Shown here in pieces: positions 6,434 to 10,948 of a DNA stretch of 10,948 nucleotides. A program made the position numbers and the translations under genes. This DNA is from CAZPAH01 sp964584495 (GTDB lineage: Bacteria > Krumholzibacteriota > Krumholzibacteriia > Krumholzibacteriales > Krumholzibacteriaceae), in assembly GCA_964584495.1 (NCBI GenBank), contig CAZPAH010000095.1, forward strand, positions 1 through 10,948, written 5' to 3'. Position 1 is the stretch's first letter. Each line of letters starts with the position of its first letter. The notes beneath the pieces are model-generated. The model made no database searches and had not been told where the DNA came from. It worked only from the letters and a program-made list of their open reading frames with translations.

Positions 6434-7467
6434 CCTTCGATACCCCCGATGCCGCTTTCCAGCTCTTCCATCCTCTGCATCATCTCCGAAACAGTCGTGA
6501 CGGCGCTTCCCCTTTTCATCACCACTATCGATGCGGCGAGGTTGGCGGTCGTCATGGCATCGGCCATGCTTCCTCCGGCCGCCAGGGTGAGGGCGACTGC
6601 GGCGGCCACCGTATCCCCCGCGCCGGTGACGTCCTTCGCTTCCAGGCTGCCGACCACGTCCACCGACTTAATCCTTCTTCGGGGCTCGAATAGCGACATC
6701 CCGAACTTTCCCCTAGTAACGAGAATCGATGAAGCTTGAAGCCTCTTGAGAAGCCGGCGCCCCGCCTTGGCGAGAAAATCCTCTTCTCCAGTGGCCATTC
6801 CCGCGGCCTGCGCCGCCTCCACCTCGTTGGGTGTCGCCGTAGTCACACCCCTGAACCGGCAGAGCCTGAAACGCGAATCGGCCACCACCGGAATCTTTCT
6901 TCTTCTGCAAGCGGCCACCGCGTCTTGGATAACCGGACCGGCCAGAACGCCATGATCATAATCGCTCAGGATGGCCGCATCGGCACCTTGAAGCTCCCTC
7001 TCGAACCTCGAGATCAACCTCCCGGCGACACCCTGGGATAGCTCCTTCTCCCATTCCCTGTCGATCCGGAGTACCTGCTGCCTCTGCGCGTGAAAATCCC
7101 CCGCCATGACCCTGGTTTTGCAAGTCGTTACGGCACCGGCGACGCTCAAAATCCCGGAGAGCTTCACCTCGCTGCTCTTCAGGCATTCTCTCAGTATCCA
7201 TCCCGATTCATCCCTGCCGGAGATTCCGACCGGCGCAGCCCTTCCTCCCAGGGCCGCCACGTTCTGTGCCGCGTTCGCGGCACCGCCGGGACTGTATCCG
7301 CGGCTTTCATATCTCACCACGATCACCGGAGCTTCTCTTGAAACCCTCTCCGTTGTTCCCGATATGAACTCATCCAGTATCATATCGCCCAACACTACAA
7401 TCTTCTTGCCCCGCCACCGGTCCATGAGATCTGCGATTTCTTTCCAGGAAGGTCTGATTTCACTCAC
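6430..7467 (-). CDS. hldA: D-glycero-beta-D-manno-heptose-7-phosphate kinase (HldA / RfaE domain I)
   Basis: A 345-residue PfkB/ribokinase-fold kinase that would make heptose 1,7-bisphosphate on the ADP-heptose pathway. Seen: KKIVVLGDMILDEFISG (21-37), SREAPVIVV (43-51), GGAANAAQNVAALGG (61-75), where PfkB sugar kinases bind substrate; VLRID (132-136); SDYDHGVL (168-175); TPNEVEAAQAAG (212-223); SILVTRGKFGMSLFE (247-261); and DVTGAGDT (279-286) with the catalytic-base D285. In HldE the DY-x-K-G motif carries Lys; here it is His172. It lacks the nucleotidyltransferase half of bifunctional HldE, which is supplied by hldC two genes on. I chose GTG at 7467, 6 nt after GGAGG; a TTG at 7497 has no ribosome-binding site and would add ten unconserved residues. 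A hairpin lies in the 62-nt gap upstream. Confidence 0.92.
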   Translation of the reverse strand: MSEIRPSWKEIADLMDRWRGKKIVVLGDMILDEFISGTTERVSREAPVIVVRYESRGYSPGGAANAAQNVAALGGRAAPVGISGRDESGWILRECLKSSEVKLSGILSVAGAVTTCKTRVMAGDFHAQRQQVLRIDREWEKELSQGVAGRLISRFERELQGADAAILSDYDHGVLAGPVIQDAVAACRRRKIPVVADSRFRLCRFRGVTTATPNEVEAAQAAGMATGEEDFLAKAGRRLLKRLQASSILVTRGKFGMSLFEPRRRIKSVDVVGSLEAKDVTGAGDTVAAAVALTLAAGGSMADAMTTANLAASIVVMKRGSAVTTVSEMMQRMEELESGIGGIEG

Positions 7468-7473
7468 CTGATT

Positions 7474-7478
7474 CCTCC
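7474..7478 (-). promoter_or_regulatory. Ribosome-binding site that fixes the GTG start of hldA
   Basis: The minus strand reads GGAGG here, 6 nt before GTG at 7467. The alternative in-frame TTG at 7497 has no such site and lies inside the hairpin at 7488-7505, so 7467 is preferred. Confidence 0.75.
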
Positions 7479-7487
7479 ATCCATGAG

Positions 7488-7505
7488 GGCGGGTCAATAC
7501 CCGCC
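7488..7505. other. Intergenic hairpin upstream of hldA
   Basis: A perfect 7-bp inverted repeat (GGCGGGT / ACCCGCC) encloses a 4-nt loop in the 62-nt gap between the waaF-like gene and hldA. On the plus strand it is followed, after GCC, by TTTTTC (7509-7514), so it resembles an intrinsic terminator for antisense transcripts. On the coding (minus) strand no T-run follows, so it is not a normal terminator there. In the operon mRNA it would fold 9 nt upstream of the hldA ribosome-binding site and could influence mRNA processing or stability. Its function is inference. Confidence 0.5.
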
Positions 7506-7529
7506 GCCTTTTTCATATCCGCTACGCGA

Positions 7530-8576
7530 TCATTTTTCAAGAAGCCGCCGCGCCGCCTCGAGCAGATCGGAAACTGCTATGCTCTCAAGGCACTTCGCTC
7601 TGCCCTCCGGGCACTCCCTCTTGAAACACGGGGCGCATTCCGCGCTTCCTGCGATAACCACCGAACTTTTTCCCCTGGGAGCCGTCCACCTGGGGCTCGT
7701 CGAACCGAATACCGTCACAGTGGGAACGCCCAAGGCGGCCGATATATGAACGGGGCCGCTGTCGTTTCCAATCACGAGCCTCGCTCCGCGAAGCACCGCC
7801 ACCAAATCTTCGACCGTGCACCTGCCGGCGATATTAATAAAATCCCCTTCCACTTCGCCGCCTATAATCCCCAGCGCCCCCCCCTCGCCTTCGGTGCCCA
7901 CGGTTACTACCGCCGATCCGGTCATACGGGAAAGTTCACCGGCCGCCAGCGCATATTTCTCGATCGGCCAAAGTTTCGCCGATCCGTATGTGGCCCCCGC
8001 CGCTATAACGATATAGTCTCCCGTGGCGACCTTTTCATCACGTATCGATTTCCAATCCTCCGGAGGCACGATCACCGGTATCGGCGGAGCCGCCGCCGGT
8101 GCACCGAATACCTTTTCGGCCAGGCGGATATAGGCATCCGAGAGATGTGACGCCTTTATCTCCACGGCCGGCAGCGCGTCGGTGAAGAGGAACTTCCTTA
8201 GCTCCGAATCGTACCCCGCGCGTCTCGCCGCTCTCGATGCATACCCGACCAGCGCCGAAGAAAATGAGGGTGGCAGCACGAAACAAACATCCCACCCCGC
8301 CTTCGGACGGTTTCTTCTCAGGGCGGAGATCTCGGCCCTTATCCCCCCGCTCTTTTCCCAGACGACAAGGCGGTCCAGCGATTCGTCCCTGACGAGAAGA
8401 TCCGAGACATAGCTTCCCGCCAGCACCGTTATAGAAGCCCCGGGTCTGATATCCTTAAGGACCGATAGGAAAGGGATCGCCATAACGGCATCCCCTAGCC
8501 AGTTCGGAGCAACGACCAGGAGTTCGTCACCGGCTGAGCTGCATGTGGTAGAGCTTTCGGTATGTCCCTTCCTCAA
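7530..8576 (-). CDS. waaF: Lipopolysaccharide heptosyltransferase II (WaaF-like, GT9)
   Basis: A 348-residue GT9 enzyme; WaaF adds the second heptose to the inner core from ADP-heptose at the cytoplasmic face. Seen: LLVVAPNWLGDAVMAIPFL (19-37), the WaaF-type N-terminus with catalytic D29; LPPSFSSAL (101-109), like the LPxSFxSAL of WaaF; GATYGSAKLWPIEKYA (194-209), the donor loop; NDSGPVHISAALGVPTVTVF (271-290); STSPRWTAP (292-300); and CAPCFKRECPEGRAKC (314-329), a C-x2-C-x4-C-x6-C cluster in the place it occupies in many WaaF-like proteins. The start is TTG at 8576, the only usable start between the in-frame stop (TGA) two codons upstream and the conserved domain. GAGGAG stands 7 nt before it. 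This puts 50 nt of the gene inside the end of the ABC transporter gene. A G8 tract lies at 7877-7884. The family is certain; the exact WaaF role is well supported but not proven. Confidence 0.9.
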   Translation of the reverse strand: MRKGHTESSTTCSSAGDELLVVAPNWLGDAVMAIPFLSVLKDIRPGASITVLAGSYVSDLLVRDESLDRLVVWEKSGGIRAEISALRRNRPKAGWDVCFVLPPSFSSALVGYASRAARRAGYDSELRKFLFTDALPAVEIKASHLSDAYIRLAEKVFGAPAAAPPIPVIVPPEDWKSIRDEKVATGDYIVIAAGATYGSAKLWPIEKYALAAGELSRMTGSAVVTVGTEGEGGALGIIGGEVEGDFINIAGRCTVEDLVAVLRGARLVIGNDSGPVHISAALGVPTVTVFGSTSPRWTAPRGKSSVVIAGSAECAPCFKRECPEGRAKCLESIAVSDLLEAARRLLEK

Positions 8577-10386
8577 CGATCAACTCCTCGTGCGTTCCTA
8601 TCTGGGTTATCGATCCCTCTTCAACCACGACGATCCTATCGGCGTTCTTTATCGTCGACAGCCGGTGGGCTATCACGAGAGTCGTCCGCCCCTTCACGAG
8701 CCTGTCGATCGCCTCCTGTACCAGGGCTTCGCTCTCCACGTCCAGAGAGCTTGTAGCCTCATCGAGAATCAGGATCTGGGGGTTTTTCAAAAGCGCTCTT
8801 GCTATAGCCAGCCTCTGCCGTTGGCCCCCCGAGAGCTGCACCCCCCGATCGCCGATAACGGTATCGTAGCCGCTCGACAGGGAGGTTATAAAATCATGGG
8901 CGTTTGCCGCCTTGGCCGCCTCGATGATCCTTTCCAGGGGACAATCGGCCATTCCGTAGGCGATATTGTTCATTACCGTATCGTTGAAGAGTATCGTCTC
9001 CTGCGTCACTATCCCCATGAAAGAACGCAGGGAGGATAGCCTCAGTCTCGAAATATCCTTTCCATCGATCAGGATCCTGCCCGAAGAAGGCATGTAGAAG
9101 CGGGGAAGGAGATCCGCGATAGTCGTTTTCCCCGCCCCGCTGGGACCGACCAGCGCCACCACCTCTCCTCGGTTTATCTCGAGGTTCACGCCGGTGAGAA
9201 CCTGGATGCCGTTGCCGTAGCTGAAATCGACGTTCTCGTAAACTATTTTCCTCTTCAGGCCCTCCACTTCCCCTTCCCCTCCTAGGTCGGCCTCGCTTCC
9301 ATAATCGAGTATCTGGAAAATGCGCTGTCCGCACGCAAGTCCCTCCTGCACCACGTTATTGAGCTTGCTCAGATTCTTGATCGGCGTTACAACCCACAGC
9401 ATCGCTCCGATGAACATCATCAGGTTCGCCGGGGTCAGATCGGCCGAAATAACGAGGTTCCCTCCGTACCATAGTATCACCACACTGGCCAGGATACCGA
9501 GCGTCTCGCTGGTCGGAGAGGCCATCTCCGCGAAACGTCTCATCTTGAGGTACTCCCCGAGATACTTTACATTGAAGACACCGAATTTATTCTTCTCGAA
9601 CTCCTCCATGCCGAAGGCCTTGACAACCCTGACGCCGTTGATTGTCTCCTGTAGAACCGATGTCATATCGGCCATCCTCTCCTGCGCCCTGCGGCTCCCC
9701 TTTCTAAGTTTCCTGCTGATTATCGAAATGAGGAGAATGTTGAGGGGAACCAGCACCAGGGTCAGCATCGAGAGTTTCCATGAGGTATAAAAGATTATCG
9801 AAAGGGCCATAAAGGTCATAAGGCTGTTGCGCACTATGCTTGCCAGGCTGCCGACGACGGCCCCCCTGAGATTGGTGACGTCGTTCGTAATCTTCGAGAT
9901 GAGATGCCCCGTCTTATGTTGATCGAAGAACGACAGGGGAAGCATCTGGACCTTCCCGTACAATTGATTCCTGATCCTCATTAGAATGGATTGCTCCAGG
10001 TAGAGCGTGAGATAGGTGCTGATATAACCGAAGATATTCTTAACGAGCATCAACGCGAAAAAGATGACGCAGAACCTCGCAAGCCGGTCCCTCGGTCCCC
10101 CGCTGTAGATTACCGAGCTCGCCCTGCTCTTGACCTTTTCTATAGCGCGCTCGAGCCCCCCCGGCACCGGCACCGGGTTTCCTGCATCGTGCTCCACACT
10201 CTCCGTTTGAACCTCGCCCGTCTGAAAAAGGATGTTGAGGAACGGCGGGATCAGCGTCAGCGATACGCTGCTGAGAGAAGCGAAAATCGTCGTCGCGACG
10301 AGAAGAATCACCATGCTCTTCCAGAATGGCGCCAGATACGACAACAACCTAAGGTACGTCCTGCCTGCGCTCTGGGGATCGCTCAT
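8527..10386 (-). CDS. msbA: ABC transporter, fused membrane and ATPase domains; MsbA-like lipid A-core flippase
   Basis: A 619-residue half-transporter expected to work as a homodimer that flips lipid A-core from the inner to the outer leaflet of the inner membrane. Membrane segments are likely near residues 23-54, 104-130, 182-203, 205-224, 294-313 and 320-337. The ATPase domain shows Walker A GPSGAGKTT (414-422), Q-loop TQE (461-463), signature LSGGQ (518-522), Walker B ILILDE (538-543) with catalytic E543, D-loop SSLD (546-549) and H-loop H574. All key residues are present. It is longer than E. coli MsbA (582 residues), mostly from a hydrophilic, Pro-rich stretch at 55-103 between the first two membrane segments. 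The ATG at 10386 has only a weak GGAAGGG site 10 nt upstream. Its operon with core glycosyltransferases supports lipid A-core or a related glycolipid as substrate; other lipid or drug export cannot be excluded from sequence. Confidence 0.88.
   Translation of the reverse strand: MSDPQSAGRTYLRLLSYLAPFWKSMVILLVATTIFASLSSVSLTLIPPFLNILFQTGEVQTESVEHDAGNPVPVPGGLERAIEKVKSRASSVIYSGGPRDRLARFCVIFFALMLVKNIFGYISTYLTLYLEQSILMRIRNQLYGKVQMLPLSFFDQHKTGHLISKITNDVTNLRGAVVGSLASIVRNSLMTFMALSIIFYTSWKLSMLTLVLVPLNILLISIISRKLRKGSRRAQERMADMTSVLQETINGVRVVKAFGMEEFEKNKFGVFNVKYLGEYLKMRRFAEMASPTSETLGILASVVILWYGGNLVISADLTPANLMMFIGAMLWVVTPIKNLSKLNNVVQEGLACGQRIFQILDYGSEADLGGEGEVEGLKRKIVYENVDFSYGNGIQVLTGVNLEINRGEVVALVGPSGAGKTTIADLLPRFYMPSSGRILIDGKDISRLRLSSLRSFMGIVTQETILFNDTVMNNIAYGMADCPLERIIEAAKAANAHDFITSLSSGYDTVIGDRGVQLSGGQRQRLAIARALLKNPQILILDEATSSLDVESEALVQEAIDRLVKGRTTLVIAHRLSTIKNADRIVVVEEGSITQIGTHEELIVEEGTYRKLYHMQLSR
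8584..8589 (-). promoter_or_regulatory. Ribosome-binding site for the TTG start of the waaF-like gene
   Basis: The minus strand reads GAGGAG here, inside the ABC transporter coding sequence and 7 nt before TTG at 8576. An in-frame TGA lies two codons upstream of that TTG, and no ATG, GTG or TTG occurs in frame between it and the conserved domain. Confidence 0.7.
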
Positions 10387-10415
10387 CCCGGTATTACCCT
10401 TCCATGATTAATGGT

Positions 10416-10948
10416 TCAGACGGAAACACCGTCTTTGACGGAAAGTACTTCATCGACCCTGGAGAAAAACGCCTGTAGCGAGAGCTTTTCCCCTTTCGTT
10501 CCCTTGAATATCCTCGCGTTACCGGCATAAGCTGGGATCCATTCGCTTCCGTCGTACTTTGTAAATACACCCACGGCGGGAACGTCGAGGGCCGCCGCGA
10601 AATGAAAGAGGCTCGTGTTGCCTGAAAGAAAGAGATCGCACTGGGACAGGAGCGAGACTGCTTCGGCCGAATTGGAAGGTACGAGATCGATTACCTCGCT
10701 CTTGAGCGTACCTGCGAATCTTCCGGCAAGCCTCTCATCCCAGGGATAGGTGAGAACTAGAAACTTGGATTTCCTCCGCCCGGCGAGGTTGTTTGCGAGA
10801 TAGGCCAGAATCTCGGGGATTACCTTATGCCTTGTCTTCGAGCTGCCCGGATCGATGCCGACCGTGAGCACTCCTTTTTCGGGTTTCCTAAAATGAATCA
10901 GCTGCCTTGCATGACTGGTATCAGACTGGGGAAGCCTTATCCTCCTGT
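10416..10948 (-). CDS. GT9-like glycosyltransferase, N-terminus cut by the window edge
   Basis: The reading frame is open to the right edge; 176 residues and the stop are visible, so the true start lies outside. It covers the donor-binding half of a GT-B, family-9-like protein. Seen (visible numbering): VLTVGIDPGSSKTRH (26-40), which stands where GT9 enzymes carry their xxPG.....W donor loop; FLVLTYPWDE (62-71); and LFLSGNTSLFHFAAALDVPA (105-124), which matches the GT9 NDSGPxHxAAALGVP motif but with Asn where Asp is usual, followed by VGVFTKYDGSEWIP (125-138). It lacks the four-cysteine cluster found in the other three GT9 genes here. A GTG at 10869-10871 could be mistaken for the start, but conserved-looking sequence and the open frame continue upstream. 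It ends 29 nt before the ABC transporter gene. The sugar is unknown. Confidence 0.8.
   Translation of the reverse strand, partial: RRIRLPQSDTSHARQLIHFRKPEKGVLTVGIDPGSSKTRHKVIPEILAYLANNLAGRRKSKFLVLTYPWDERLAGRFAGTLKSEVIDLVPSNSAEAVSLLSQCDLFLSGNTSLFHFAAALDVPAVGVFTKYDGSEWIPAYAGNARIFKGTKGEKLSLQAFFSRVDEVLSVKDGVSV

Noticed and set aside
7468..7529. Possible internal promoter before hldA
   Set aside because: The 62-nt gap holds a hairpin and a ribosome-binding site, but I see no convincing pair of -35 and -10 elements.
8545..9039. Plus-strand open frame of 164 codons
   Set aside because: It is antisense to the ATPase domain of the ABC transporter, whose Walker, signature and H-loop motifs are all intact.
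10394..10405. Four-codon mini-ORF (Met-Glu-Gly-stop) before the ABC transporter gene
   Set aside because: It is too short to distinguish from chance and has no ribosome-binding site of its own.
10419..10433. Inverted repeat GACGG/CCGTC with a 5-nt loop at the end of the right-edge GT9 gene
   Set aside because: The stem is only 5 bp and is followed by TTT on the plus strand only; on the coding strand there is no T-run, so it is not a terminator for the gene.

Overview
The window is one unbroken run of eleven genes, all on the minus strand and therefore read from right to left. Every recognisable product belongs to the assembly or export of a lipopolysaccharide or lipooligosaccharide core. It points to a Gram-negative (outer-membrane) bacterium outside the well-studied enterobacteria. 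The DNA is GC-rich by eye. Six of the ten visible start codons are GTG or TTG, and AGG is the commonest arginine codon (16 of 31 arginines in the left-hand gene). The sequence alone does not fix the phylum.

Right to left the genes are: (1) a GT9-type glycosyltransferase cut by the right edge (10416-10948); (2) an MsbA-like ABC lipid flippase (8527-10386); (3) a WaaF-like heptosyltransferase (7530-8576); (4) heptose-7-phosphate kinase HldA (6430-7467); (5) a GT4 glycosyltransferase (5432-6433); (6) heptose-1-phosphate adenylyltransferase HldC (4935-5414); (7) and (8) two tandem GT9 heptosyltransferase-like genes (3896-4933, 2751-3893); (9) a GT2 enzyme of the LPS-core beta-glucosyltransferase type (1984-2754); (10) a GT4 glycosyltransferase (887-1984); (11) a GT4 glycosyltransferase cut by the left edge (1-890).

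The genes are very tightly packed. Junctions range from a 50-nt overlap to a 62-nt gap, and most are 4-nt or 1-nt overlaps or 1-2 nt gaps, so a single transcript with translational coupling is likely. No promoter or transcription terminator for the operon is visible inside the window; both ends of the operon lie outside it. No stretch longer than 62 nt lacks a gene. No RNA genes, insertion sequences, CRISPR arrays or attachment sites were seen.

The genes fit one pathway. HldA and HldC supply two steps of ADP-heptose synthesis. WaaF and the other GT9 enzymes would transfer heptose or a related sugar to the inner core. The GT2 and GT4 enzymes would extend the core, and the MsbA-like exporter would flip the finished lipid A-core across the inner membrane. 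GmhA, GmhB, HldD and WaaA are not in the window. I see no convincing new biological system. The points worth a second look are local: a four-cysteine motif shared by three GT9 enzymes, atypical EX7E motifs in all three GT4 enzymes, the split hldA/hldC pair with a GT4 gene between, a 50-nt gene overlap with a TTG start, a hairpin before hldA, and a G8 tract inside the waaF-like gene.
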